NCBI GenBank assembly: GCA_001786955.1
Contig: MFUM01000011.1
Coordinates: forward strand, 1 to 44,521
DNA from: Candidatus Nomurabacteria bacterium RIFCSPHIGHO2_12_FULL_42_19
Lineage (GTDB): Bacteria > Patescibacteriota > Minisyncoccia > Phycocordibacterales > UBA9973
Reading direction: 5' to 3'
Length of the DNA: 44,521 bases
Shown here: positions 16,529 to 23,276 of the stretch, piece after piece
Layout of the letters: each line of letters starts with the position of its first letter
Numbering within the stretch: position 1 is the first letter of the stretch
Translations under genes and position numbers: made by a program
Notes under the pieces: generated by a model
Told to the model about the DNA's origin: nothing
The model's database searches: none
What the model saw: the letters and a program-made list of their open reading frames with translations, nothing else

Positions 16529-16920
16529 TTTTTTGTGGACGAACGCCTTCTTAACTCATCATGTATAATTCTGTGGCAATTTGCGCAGACCACTTCGCAT
16601 TTTTTTACTTCTTCCTGTATACGATCAAAACCGACAGACCGACGAAAACCTCCGACAGTGAATAATTTATGTTGGTCGTCCTTATGGTGAAAATCTAACA
16701 CTCTTGCATCTGTAATTTTACATCTACCACATCCACGCTTATGTTTATAATCATTAAGCCACTGAAAATATTTTTGTATGAGCTTTTGTTTTGTTAATCG
16801 GTAGCAATCAGAACATTTTCTGCGTCGGTAAACTTTATTATTACGCGTTAGGGCTATTCCAAAAGAATTTTCTGGATAGAACTTTTTACAATAATCGCAA
16901 CATTTTACTTTTTCCTGCAT
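16519..16920 (-). CDS. HNH endonuclease-like protein with zinc-binding Cys pairs
   Basis: 133 residues. Two Cys pairs near the N-terminus (CDYC ... CSDC) form a probable zinc knuckle. A second set, CGRC ... CANC, frames an HNH core: LDFHHKDDQHK, then EVVCANCHRIIHDE. HNH proteins of this size nick or cut DNA and are often phage- or mobile-element borne. The gene is squeezed between an intact tRNA-Pro, into which its stop codon runs, and a broken tRNA-Pro-like copy upstream. This suggests arrival next to, or copying of, the tRNA gene. TATAAT lies 6 bases before the ATG, so it probably has its own leaderless transcript. Confidence 0.8.
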   Translation of the reverse strand: MQEKVKCCDYCKKFYPENSFGIALTRNNKVYRRRKCSDCYRLTKQKLIQKYFQWLNDYKHKRGCGRCKITDARVLDFHHKDDQHKLFTVGGFRRSVGFDRIQEEVKKCEVVCANCHRIIHDELRRRSSTKNGV

Positions 16921-16939
16921 GCATAGATTATATCACTTT

Positions 16940-16998
16940 GGGAGATAATGTAAACTCCCAAAGCACTTGTACTACCGGTATACTACGGCCCGCCTTCA
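16940..16998 (-). pseudogene. Broken tRNA-Pro-like sequence with anticodon-arm inverted repeat
   Basis: Minus-strand GGGCCGTAGTATACCGGTAG then TACAAGTGCTTTGGGAG resembles the acceptor, D-arm and anticodon arm of the neighbouring tRNA-Pro, but no T-arm follows. Instead CTTTGGGAG is repeated inverted as CTCCCAAAG after ten bases, making a 9-bp hairpin. It is not a functional tRNA. Confidence 0.6.
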
Positions 16999-17060
16999 CC
17001 CGCCATAGCGGACTTCGGCGAGGCAAGCCCGCTTAGAAGCCCGCAACGGCGGGTTCGTTG
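16983..17060. repeat. GC-rich palindromic repeat (CCCGCC / CTTCGGCGAGG type)
   Basis: The stretch contains CCCGCCATAGCGG, CTTCGGCGAGGC and AGCCCGCAACGGCGGG, which can form several short hairpins. Similar CTTCGCC/GGCGAAG words occur inside xerC (29499-29528), pnp (32148-32200) and at 44391-44412. Confidence 0.5.
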
Positions 17061-17078
17061 AAATGCTGAAACAATATA

Positions 17079-17495
17079 TCACAAAATTATGTCTTTTACC
17101 ACTTTCACCCGAGCTTTTTTGTTTTTTAAGTCCAAAAATACAACCAATAAATCCACTTGCCACTCTTTTTCCTCCGGTATTTTTTTAGATAAAAGATAAG
17201 TTTGAATTGTCCGTGATAATCGTTTTAATTTCCAAGGATGCATATTGTCTTCAGGGTGATATTCATCCAATCCGCTCCCCCTGCTAAGGGGGAGAATTAA
17301 AGAGGGGGTCGAAATACTTTTAACTTCCACAAAGTATATTTTATTGGCTTTTTCGGCAATTATGTCTATCTCTCCCCATTTTTTGGTGTAATTTCGGTCT
17401 AATATTGAAAAACCATGTTTCACGAGAAACCTACTGGCGACACCCTCTCCAGTTTCTCCCGTCTTTTGCGTTTTAGAGGTAAAAATCTTGGGCAT
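17079..17495 (-). CDS. YraN/UPF0102-family putative endonuclease
   Basis: 138 residues from ATG 17495 (MPKIFTSKTQ). The YraN fold is a Holliday-junction-resolvase/restriction-like nuclease domain. Visible here are TGEGVASRFLVKHGFSILDRNY, then GEIDIIAE and VEVKS, the GEID...EVK acidic-lysine catalytic signature. Residues about 61-75 (SLILPLSRGSGLDE) interrupt the domain right after VEVKS and are coded by a C/G-run palindrome. Longer starts at 17566 or 17633 would translate the parS site and a CCTGCCTGCGCAGGCAGG palindrome, so I reject them. The biochemical role of the family is not firmly known; DNA processing is inferred. Confidence 0.85.
   Translation of the reverse strand: MPKIFTSKTQKTGETGEGVASRFLVKHGFSILDRNYTKKWGEIDIIAEKANKIYFVEVKSISTPSLILPLSRGSGLDEYHPEDNMHPWKLKRLSRTIQTYLLSKKIPEEKEWQVDLLVVFLDLKNKKARVKVVKDIIL
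17270..17311. repeat. C/G-run palindrome inside yraN
   Basis: CCCCCTGCTAAGGGGG with a following AGAGGGGGTC, the same type as the intergenic repeats at 6995, 34412 and 44096. It translates as LILPLSRGSGLDE. Confidence 0.55.
17416..17431. promoter_or_regulatory. parS-like site
   Basis: TGTTTCACGAGAAACC matches 14 of the 16 bases of the bacterial parS consensus. It lies inside the yraN coding region, 120 bases from the perfect site. Confidence 0.4.
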
Positions 17496-17550
17496 ATAGT
17501 TTGGTTTTAGGTTATAGTTTCTAAGCTCTAGTAATGTTTCATGAGAAACG

Positions 17551-17566
17551 TGTTTCACGTGAAACA
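17551..17566. promoter_or_regulatory. parS: parS centromere-like site (perfect consensus)
   Basis: TGTTTCACGTGAAACA is a perfect 16-bp palindrome identical to the consensus ParB-binding site of chromosomes. ParB loaded here with ParA segregates the origin region and helps load SMC. A degenerate copy (TGTTTCATGAGAAACG) abuts it at 17535-17550. No parA or parB gene is in the window. Confidence 0.85.
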
Positions 17567-17671
17567 TAGTATTAATTTTTATGTCTTTTATTAACCTGCC
17601 TGCGCAGGCAGGAATATCTTTATTTAACAACATATTTTAGATAAAAATGGCCGTAAAAGACAACTTCTAGC

Positions 17672-17766
17672 AATGTCCTTTATAAACATTACTAACATAG
17701 TTATCCACATTTTTCAACAAAATCCTTATATTTAATAAGCAAAGAGGTAGTGTTATAAAGGACATT
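17672..17766. repeat. 95-bp element with perfect 14-bp terminal inverted repeats enclosing a DnaA-box-like site
   Basis: AATGTCCTTTATAA (17672-17685) is exactly mirrored by TTATAAAGGACATT (17753-17766). Inside are TTATCCACA (17701-17709), the consensus DnaA box, and the small palindrome CTTATATTTAATAAG. It lies between yraN and tRNA-Arg. A MITE-like insertion or a large hairpin are both possible. Confidence 0.6.
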
Positions 17767-17783
17767 TTAATAACCATACTTAG

Positions 17784-17855
17784 TGCTCCCATGAGGAGTC
17801 GAACCTCAATTACAAGATCCGGAATCTTGCGTCCTATCCATTGAACGATGAGAGC
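17784..17855 (-). tRNA. tRNA-Arg (anticodon CCG)
   Basis: Acceptor GCTCTCA/TGGGAGC with one G-T pair, D-arm TTCAATGGATAGGA, anticodon stem CAAGA/TCTTG around TTCCGGA, T-loop GGTTCGACTCC, discriminator A. Confidence 0.94.
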
Positions 17856-17860
17856 ATGTG

Positions 17861-17971
17861 GTGCACCCGGAGGGATTCGGCCATTACATGGCCAGGTATT
17901 TTTTGATTTTACTTTGTAAAATAACAAAAAATCTTTCGAATCCCCCACAAAAGCATATAAATATGCTTTTT
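17861..17971 (-). pseudogene. Duplicated 3' end of tRNA-Arg followed by a hairpin-rich insert
   Basis: GTGCACCCGGAGGGATTCG at 17861-17879 repeats the 3' end (acceptor and T-arm) of the intact tRNA-Arg at 17975-17993, 114 bases away. Between them are the hairpin GGCCAT-TAC-ATGGCC, a long AT hairpin (ATTTTTTGATTTTAC with its near complement), CGAATCCC pairing back to GGGATTCG, and AAAAGCATATAAATATGCTTTT just before the intact gene. Only a tRNA tail is present, so it is a remnant or an attachment-type duplication. Confidence 0.6.
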
Positions 17972-17975
17972 CGTG

Positions 17976-18047
17976 TGCACCCGGAGGGATTCGAACCCCC
18001 AACGACAGTTCCGAAGACTGTTGTGATATCCATTTCACTACGGGTGC
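17976..18047 (-). tRNA. tRNA-Arg (anticodon TCG)
   Basis: Acceptor GCACCCG/CGGGTGC, D-arm with GTGAAATGGATATCA, anticodon stem ACAGT/ACTGT around CTTCGGA, T-arm GGGGGTTCGAATCCCTC, discriminator A. Confidence 0.95.
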
Positions 18048-18284
18048 AAGATACTCATATTTAATTATACATTATTTAAAAAATAATCAAAATATCTATA
18101 TTTTATAAGCTTAAAATACAAAATTGCAATAAACCGAATATAATATATAATTAACGTATTAAAAAATAATCAGCGGTCATATTTGATGGTCTTTATGCAT
18201 CAATAATCAGCGGTCATGGTTTAATGGTTTATTGTGTCAACAAAGCCATATTATAAAACTAAATAGTAGGATTATCAATAATCT
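18048..18284 (+). pseudogene. AT-rich gap with two truncated 5' copies of tRNA-Gly
   Basis: About 120 bases of very AT-rich sequence are followed by two partial copies of the start of the downstream tRNA-Gly: GCGGTCATATTTGATGGT at 18173 and GCGGTCATGGTTTAATGGTT at 18210. Both are preceded by AATAATCA, and the intact gene by AATAATCT. Neither continues into an anticodon arm. No protein gene is seen in the gap. Confidence 0.65.
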
Positions 18285-18355
18285 GCGGTCATGGTTTAGT
18301 GGTAGAACACGTCCTTGCCAAGGATGAGACGAGAGTTCGATTCTCTCTGGCCGCA
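18285..18355 (+). tRNA. tRNA-Gly (anticodon GCC)
   Basis: Acceptor GCGGTCA/TGGCCGC with one mismatch, D-arm GGTTTAGTGGTAGAAC, anticodon stem CGTCC/GGATG around TTGCCAA, T-arm GAGAGTTCGATTCTCTC, discriminator A. It is 12 bases before the cca start on the same strand, so both probably share a transcript. Confidence 0.95.
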
Positions 18356-18367
18356 CATATTTCCAAA

Positions 18368-19987
18368 GTGGAACAAGATACTAAAAATTTAATATCGAAA
18401 ATACCCAAAGAGGTTTCACATGTAACGGACACGCTTGAGAAAGCGGGCTTTGAGGCATATCTAGTCGGTGGTTGTGTTCGTGACCTTATAATGGACATAG
18501 AACCTAAGGATTGGGATATTACGACCAATGCCAAGCCGGAGCAAATCATAGGGCTTTTTGAAAAGACCGTATATGAAAATACATTTGGAACTGTTGGAGT
18601 GGTTATTCGTGAAACACTCGAGGGGGACGTTTCACATGGAACATCTACAATTGAAGTAACTCCTTACCGAATTGAAACAAAATACACTGATTTTAGACAT
18701 CCAGACGAGGTCCAATTTAGCGATAAAATAGAAGATGACCTTAAAAGGCGAGATTTTACGGTAAATGCGCTCGCGATGGATTCTAAAGGACACACAACCG
18801 ACTTGTTTGGAGGTATAAAGGACATCAAAAATAAAACACTAAAAGCGGTAGGGAGCCCGGATGACCGTTTTTCCGAGGATGCGCTCCGGATGCTTCGGGC
18901 TGTGCGTTTCGCTTGCCAACTCAACTTTTCTGTGTCGTATGAAACAATGGAAAGTATTTTGAAAAATGCGGACCTGATAAAAAAAATATCTGAAGAAAGA
19001 ATTCGTGATGAATTCGCGAAAATAATTATGTCTCAAAATCCAGCCAGCGGGATCGTGATGTTGCAGAAATTCAACTTGTTAAAAAATATAATTCCGGAAC
19101 TGGAAGAGGGGATGGGATGCGAACAATTAGGCGAACATATTTATGATGTCTGGGAACATTTACTCCACGCTGTTCAGCATGCCGCAGACAAAAATTGGCC
19201 TTTGGAAATAAGGCTGGCGGCGCTTTTTCACGATATTGGGAAACCAAGGTCACGCAGATTGGCCTCAGCTGATGCTTTTTCTCAGGTCCTCGGGTCGCCC
19301 GTGCAAAATTTTAAAAATGAACGAGCTCAACCAGACCATTCAAAAAAGCATACATCTTCGGCCAAGAAGAAGTTTACTTTTTACGGTCATGAAGTTGTCG
19401 GCGCGAGAATGGCGAAAAAAATAATGGAAAGATTGAAATTTTCGAAAAAAGAAACTGAATTGGTGGAAAAACTTGTGCGTAATCATATGTTTTTTTCGGA
19501 CACGGAATTGATTACGCTCTCCGCCGTGCGAAGAATTATTACAAAAGTCGGAATAGGAAATATCTGGCTTCTGATGAATGTTCGTGAGTGCGATAGAGTA
19601 GGAATGAAGAAAAAAGAAGCGCCATATCGCTTACGGAAATACTTCGCGATGATCGAAGAGGCGTTGCGCGACCCGATTTCCGTCGGTCAATTAAAAATTG
19701 ATGGAGAATTTATGATGAAAGAGCTTGGTATTAAACCGGGGCCGAGGATGGGGTGGATTTTGCACGCCTTGCTTGAAGAAATTTTGGATGCGCCGGAGAA
19801 AAATACGGTGGAACATCTCTCCGAGCTGGTAAAATCCCTGAATATGCTGGGCGATGCGGAGCTTCGGACTCTCGGCGAGCGTGGAAAAGAAAAAAAAGAA
19901 GAATTGGAGGAAGAGGAAATAGAAAAATTGCATGCTAAGCATGGAGTGAGATCGGGGAAGGGACCCGATCGCAAGGCCAGAGCCTGA
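18368..19987 (+). CDS. cca: CCA-adding tRNA nucleotidyltransferase / poly(A) polymerase with HD domain
   Basis: Adds or repairs the 3' CCA of tRNA; none of the five tRNA genes here encodes CCA. About 539 residues from GTG 18368. An earlier GTG in the same frame at 18299 lies inside tRNA-Gly and is rejected. Class II polymerase-beta fold: YLVGGCVRDLIM, then the catalytic DWDITT acidic pair, the RRDFTVNALAMD motif and the BDPRF-like DDRFSEDALRMLRAVRFA. An HD domain follows (LFHDIGKP). Residues about 302-328 (FSQVLGSPVQNF...) are an insert coded by a palindrome also found in uvrD. The C-terminus is Lys/Glu-rich, and the stop lies inside a three-way-junction repeat. Confidence 0.9.
   Translation: MEQDTKNLISKIPKEVSHVTDTLEKAGFEAYLVGGCVRDLIMDIEPKDWDITTNAKPEQIIGLFEKTVYENTFGTVGVVIRETLEGDVSHGTSTIEVTPYRIETKYTDFRHPDEVQFSDKIEDDLKRRDFTVNALAMDSKGHTTDLFGGIKDIKNKTLKAVGSPDDRFSEDALRMLRAVRFACQLNFSVSYETMESILKNADLIKKISEERIRDEFAKIIMSQNPASGIVMLQKFNLLKNIIPELEEGMGCEQLGEHIYDVWEHLLHAVQHAADKNWPLEIRLAALFHDIGKPRSRRLASADAFSQVLGSPVQNFKNERAQPDHSKKHTSSAKKKFTFYGHEVVGARMAKKIMERLKFSKKETELVEKLVRNHMFFSDTELITLSAVRRIITKVGIGNIWLLMNVRECDRVGMKKKEAPYRLRKYFAMIEEALRDPISVGQLKIDGEFMMKELGIKPGPRMGWILHALLEEILDAPEKNTVEHLSELVKSLNMLGDAELRTLGERGKEKKEELEEEEIEKLHAKHGVRSGKGPDRKARA
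18628..18643. promoter_or_regulatory. parS-like site in cca
   Basis: CGTTTCACATGGAACA matches 13 of 16 parS bases. Another weaker match, GGTTTCACATGTAACG, lies at 18412-18427. Both are inside coding sequence and may be chance. Confidence 0.25.
19273..19350 (+). repeat. FSQVLG-type palindrome in cca
   Basis: TGCTTTTTCTCAGGTCCTCGG and CCAGACCATTCAAAAAAGCA flank 37 variable bases. TGCTTTTT pairs with AAAAAGCA, and GGTC with GACC. It is homologous to 8975-9022 in uvrD. Confidence 0.7.
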
Positions 19988-20035
19988 CGAGGCGAGGAGG
20001 GCTCGCGAGATTTTTCAGTAGAAAAATACTTGTGA
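19969..20035 (+). repeat. Three-way-junction element across the cca stop codon
   Basis: Outer stem TCGCAAG (19969-19975) pairs with CTTGTGA (20029-20035), with one G-T. The tandem-GA hairpin GA-GCCT-GACG-AGGC-GA is at 19980-19995; the second hairpin ATTTTTC-AGTA-GAAAAAT is at 20010-20027. The cca TGA lies in the first hairpin. The element ends 12 bases before the convergent Cys-rich gene's stop. Confidence 0.7.
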
Positions 20036-20046
20036 GAGAAAATAAA

Positions 20047-21786
20047 TTAAGAAACCTCTTGTTGATAGCAGGTTTCGCAATAAACTATTTCCGGCCGGTC
20101 GGGGGAGTAGGAAGTTTCAAATTCGTTCTCGCATTTTTTCACGCCATGGGCATGATTTTTAAGTTCGCACATACAGGAACGGGGCCAGAAGTTTGGCTTA
20201 TTACGAAGCTCGGAAAGCTCGAAATAACGGCTGTTCGGGCATTTGCGAGGCAAAGGTATTCCGAACCTCTTGTAAAAGGATAATTCATTTTGAATTATCC
20301 GAAAGGCTTTGGTGCATTTGTGATTTTGCGCCTTCTCCTTATTTTCATCCCAATCTTGACAAAGGATAATTTCTGAAAGAATGCCATTGTCTGCCTTATT
20401 AATTTCCGGCAGGTCTCGCCAGTTCTTGGTAGGTTCGTAGCTTTTTTCTTCTGCACTATCCCACGCATAGCCAAGCTTCACAGCATCATCTTTCTTTAAA
20501 GGCACCCATTCCTGCGCAATGCTTTCGTTGTACGCGTGAGGAGAGAGTTTGGGAGGAAAAAATTCTCCATATTTATAAATCCGGCCTCGGTTGTCGGAGA
20601 AAGGCAGAGTATCCATGTGGGCGGTGATTTTTGGGAGCAATTCTTTATATGTTTTCTCGTCATATTGCTTATTTAGAATGCAATATTCTTTTTTGCGCAG
20701 TCCGATACAGCCGAAGGCGTTGTTAGCATGCTCACAATCTATTGCATAGGAAACGTTGACGTTATTCTCTGCATTGGACCCGAATAAGCAACGCGAGGAA
20801 AAATCCACGCTGTTGCATTCATAAATCAGTTCACCTGAATGACAGCCGAATACATCCATGGAATCTTTTTGACCCACCCCGCCACGCTGAGCATATTTCT
20901 CGTTTTCTCCATCGTGAATATAATAAGAATTTTTTACATTTTTTGATCCGTAGATTAATTCTCCGGAAACATCGTGATTCCGTTCACCGGTCATATATTT
21001 ATGAATTGCTTTTTCGGCTACGCTTTTTTTAAATTCTCTCCAATTCTTCTCAAGTACGTCACGAAAATTCAGTAATTCCGTTTTAAATTTATTAAATTTT
21101 TCTTTAGACACTGGCTGGTTGAAGATATGGTAGTTTTTATTCCTTAAATTCCAGCTGAAAAGGCAATTTTGGCAATTACGACAATCATACAAAAACATGG
21201 AATCTATGCAGTTGGAACAATTTTGGCTGAAATGGACTTGAGAGCACTGGACGAGATCGGATGAAGAATAGCAAAGCTCGCATTTTTTGAGGAATAAGCA
21301 GTCCCAGCATTCTTTGCTTTCAAGGACAGTTTGTCCATAGCCGCAATTTTCGTCAAACCAACTGCCGAATAAGAGATAACAGCCCCTGCTGTGAGTACAA
21401 TAATTGCAATAATTGCAGTCCACATTTTTTGTTTCATAAGAAGATGCACGCGGCACTTTTTCAGATAGTTGGCGGAATTGTTCGAAAAATGGCAAATCGA
21501 AATCGTAGTCCATTCCATAGTCAAGCGGATTCCATTCGTCGCTCCACCAGCAATCATGGCAGTATACGGGGAATGCGGCACTGGCCTTGTACATTGAAAT
21601 AATGTCTTTTTTGCACAAGTCGCACGTCCTTTTGTATAGGGAGCGTTCGTTTCTCCAGACCAACTTTCGCGCAAGACGGCATTTGGGGCAAAAGGTAGGA
21701 GGCGGGACCTTTATTCTTTCGTAAAAGTTTAAATCTTCTTTCTTTATTTCAAAATTTTTCTTACAATTTTGGCAGACTTTCTTCAT
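20047..21786 (-). CDS. Cys-rich zinc-ribbon protein of CPR type, function unknown
   Basis: 579 residues with about 37 cysteines. The N-terminus has two zinc-ribbon-like pairs (CQNC...CPKC, then CDLC...CHDC). Residues about 125-250 carry closely spaced C-x2-C pairs (CNYCNYC, CWDC, CSNC, CRNCQNC) in a repeat of 8-12 residues, such as a right-handed beta-helix could give. A second repeat set follows at about 300-390 (FGCHSGELIYECNSVDFSS). The C-terminal part repeats the N-terminal phrase: LNFYERIKVPPPTFCPKCR near residue 20 corresponds to LSFYKRFGIPLPRKCPNSR near 515. It ends in a final YCETCYQQE. I recall such proteins as common in CPR genomes but without assigned function. It follows the liv genes on the same strand with a 12-base gap. 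A TAAAAT box 6 bases before the ATG suggests its own start too. Confidence 0.75.
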   Translation of the reverse strand: MKKVCQNCKKNFEIKKEDLNFYERIKVPPPTFCPKCRLARKLVWRNERSLYKRTCDLCKKDIISMYKASAAFPVYCHDCWWSDEWNPLDYGMDYDFDLPFFEQFRQLSEKVPRASSYETKNVDCNYCNYCTHSRGCYLLFGSWFDENCGYGQTVLESKECWDCLFLKKCELCYSSSDLVQCSQVHFSQNCSNCIDSMFLYDCRNCQNCLFSWNLRNKNYHIFNQPVSKEKFNKFKTELLNFRDVLEKNWREFKKSVAEKAIHKYMTGERNHDVSGELIYGSKNVKNSYYIHDGENEKYAQRGGVGQKDSMDVFGCHSGELIYECNSVDFSSRCLFGSNAENNVNVSYAIDCEHANNAFGCIGLRKKEYCILNKQYDEKTYKELLPKITAHMDTLPFSDNRGRIYKYGEFFPPKLSPHAYNESIAQEWVPLKKDDAVKLGYAWDSAEEKSYEPTKNWRDLPEINKADNGILSEIILCQDWDENKEKAQNHKCTKAFRIIQNELSFYKRFGIPLPRKCPNSRYFELSELRNKPNFWPRSCMCELKNHAHGVKKCENEFETSYSPDRPEIVYCETCYQQEVS

Positions 21787-21798
21787 AAAATAATTTTA

Positions 21799-22518
21799 CT
21801 AAATCTTACCCATAAAGACACGTTCCAAAATGTCGCTCTGGGCGATAACAGGGCCGGTATCTGAAGCGACGATTTTCCCATGAGCAAGCACATAAGCGCG
21901 ATGAGTAATCGGCAAAAGGGAATGAAGATTATGTTCCACCACCATAATCGCAGTTTTATGATTTTTATTAATTGTTTTAATCATTTGAAATATTTCTTTG
22001 ACAACTTTTGGAGCCAGGCCGAGCGTGGGTTCGTCCAACAACAACAATTTTGGCTGAGTCATCAGCCCGCGGGCGATAGACAGAAGTTGTTGTTGTCCGC
22101 CGGAGAGGGAACCCGCATATTCTCTGCGTTTTTCGTGGAGCATCGGGAAAAGATGAAAAAGATGTTCTACCCTGCGGCTGCATTCAGTTTTGTCATTCAA
22201 GAAGAATCCGCCGATTTCCAAATTTTCTTCCACAGTCAAATTATTGAATACGCGTCTACCTTGAGGGACGAAAGCGATACCCATTTTAACCAACCTATCC
22301 GGTGCCGGATGAATTTTTTCTCCTTCATAAAAAATATTCCCGGTATGCGGTATCAATCCGAAAATCGCTTTCAAAATTGTGGATTTTCCAGCGCCATTGG
22401 GGCCCATCAGAGCGACGATTTCCCCTTCATTGATAAAAAGCGAAACATCATGAAGGATTTTTGTCTCATTATATCCCGCTTCCATATTTTTTAATTCTAA
22501 AAATTTTTCTTTTTCCAT
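21799..22518 (-). CDS. livF: Branched-chain amino acid ABC transporter, ATP-binding protein LivF
   Basis: 239 residues, normal LivF size. One of two ATPases that power the importer. Walker A GPNGAGKST, Q-loop VPQGRRVFNNLTVEENL (the RRVF.NLTVEENL phrase favours LivF over LivG), signature LSGGQQQ, Walker B LLLLDEPTLGL, H-loop VEHN. It is the last gene of livKHMGF, 18 bases after livG, with the Cys-rich gene following at once. Confidence 0.93.
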   Translation of the reverse strand: MEKEKFLELKNMEAGYNETKILHDVSLFINEGEIVALMGPNGAGKSTILKAIFGLIPHTGNIFYEGEKIHPAPDRLVKMGIAFVPQGRRVFNNLTVEENLEIGGFFLNDKTECSRRVEHLFHLFPMLHEKRREYAGSLSGGQQQLLSIARGLMTQPKLLLLDEPTLGLAPKVVKEIFQMIKTINKNHKTAIMVVEHNLHSLLPITHRAYVLAHGKIVASDTGPVIAQSDILERVFMGKI

Positions 22519-22536
22519 GGTTTTTAAAATAAAAAA

Positions 22537-23271
22537 TTATTCTCCTAAATACGCTTCCAAAACAATTTTTTCCGACAGGACTTTCTCCGGATGCCCCTCG
22601 GCCAGCAATTTTCCCGCATCCATTACGATTAAATGGTCGCACAATTTGCGAATGATTGCCATGTTGTGTTCAACCAGGACGACGCTTTTGCCTTCTTGCT
22701 TCAAATTCAGGACAATTTTCTCAATTTTTTTTATTACTTCCGGAAAAAGTCCAGCAAAAGGCTCATCAAAAAGAATTATATTGGCGTCCATAGCCAAAAC
22801 TCGCCCAATCTCTAATAGTTTTCTTTGTCCGTAGGAAAGATCTGCCGCATTATGAAAACGTTTCTCGTATAAATCAATTTTTTTTAAAATATCTTCCGCG
22901 CATTTTAGATGATACCCGCTGTGGCGTTCAAAAAGGGCGTAAAATGGCGCCCGCTCGGTCAAGATTACGAGGATATTATCCAGTACGCTCATCTGATCAA
23001 AGAGTCGCACTTGCTGAAAAGTGCGGGTGATGCCGTAAACTTGATTTTCCCACGGCATAATTTTTTTTCTTTCAACATCAGAGAAAAATATTTCTCCGCT
23101 ATTGTGAGGGGAAAAACCGGAGAGCATATTTATAAGCGTAGTTTTGCCGCTGCCATTAGGCCCCACCAAGCCAGTAATCATTTTTTCCGGAATATTAATA
23201 GAAAGATGGTCTACGGCATGCACTCCGCCGAAACTTTTCACTAAATTTTTTGTTTCCAAGATGTATTTCAT
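22537..23271 (-). CDS. livG: Branched-chain amino acid ABC transporter, ATP-binding protein LivG
   Basis: 244 residues. Walker A GPNGSGKTTLINMLSG, Q-loop GITRTFQQVRLFDQMSVLDN (the RTFQ phrase is characteristic of LivG), signature LSYGQRKLLEIGR, Walker B IILFDEPFAGL, H-loop VEHN. It is 5 bases from livM. Together with LivF it should form the heterodimeric ATPase under the LivHM pore. Confidence 0.93.
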   Translation of the reverse strand: MKYILETKNLVKSFGGVHAVDHLSINIPEKMITGLVGPNGSGKTTLINMLSGFSPHNSGEIFFSDVERKKIMPWENQVYGITRTFQQVRLFDQMSVLDNILVILTERAPFYALFERHSGYHLKCAEDILKKIDLYEKRFHNAADLSYGQRKLLEIGRVLAMDANIILFDEPFAGLFPEVIKKIEKIVLNLKQEGKSVVLVEHNMAIIRKLCDHLIVMDAGKLLAEGHPEKVLSEKIVLEAYLGE

Positions 23272-23276
23272 AATGT

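Noticed and set aside
17551-18284. Replication origin at the parS/DnaA-box/AT-rich region
   Set aside because: Only one perfect DnaA box lies here and dnaA, dnaN or parAB are absent. Other single boxes at about 30327 (inside rpsO) and 44037 show that isolated matches occur by chance.
18299-18367. Upstream extension of cca to GTG 18299
   Set aside because: It would translate tRNA-Gly; the start at GTG 18368 lies just past the tRNA.
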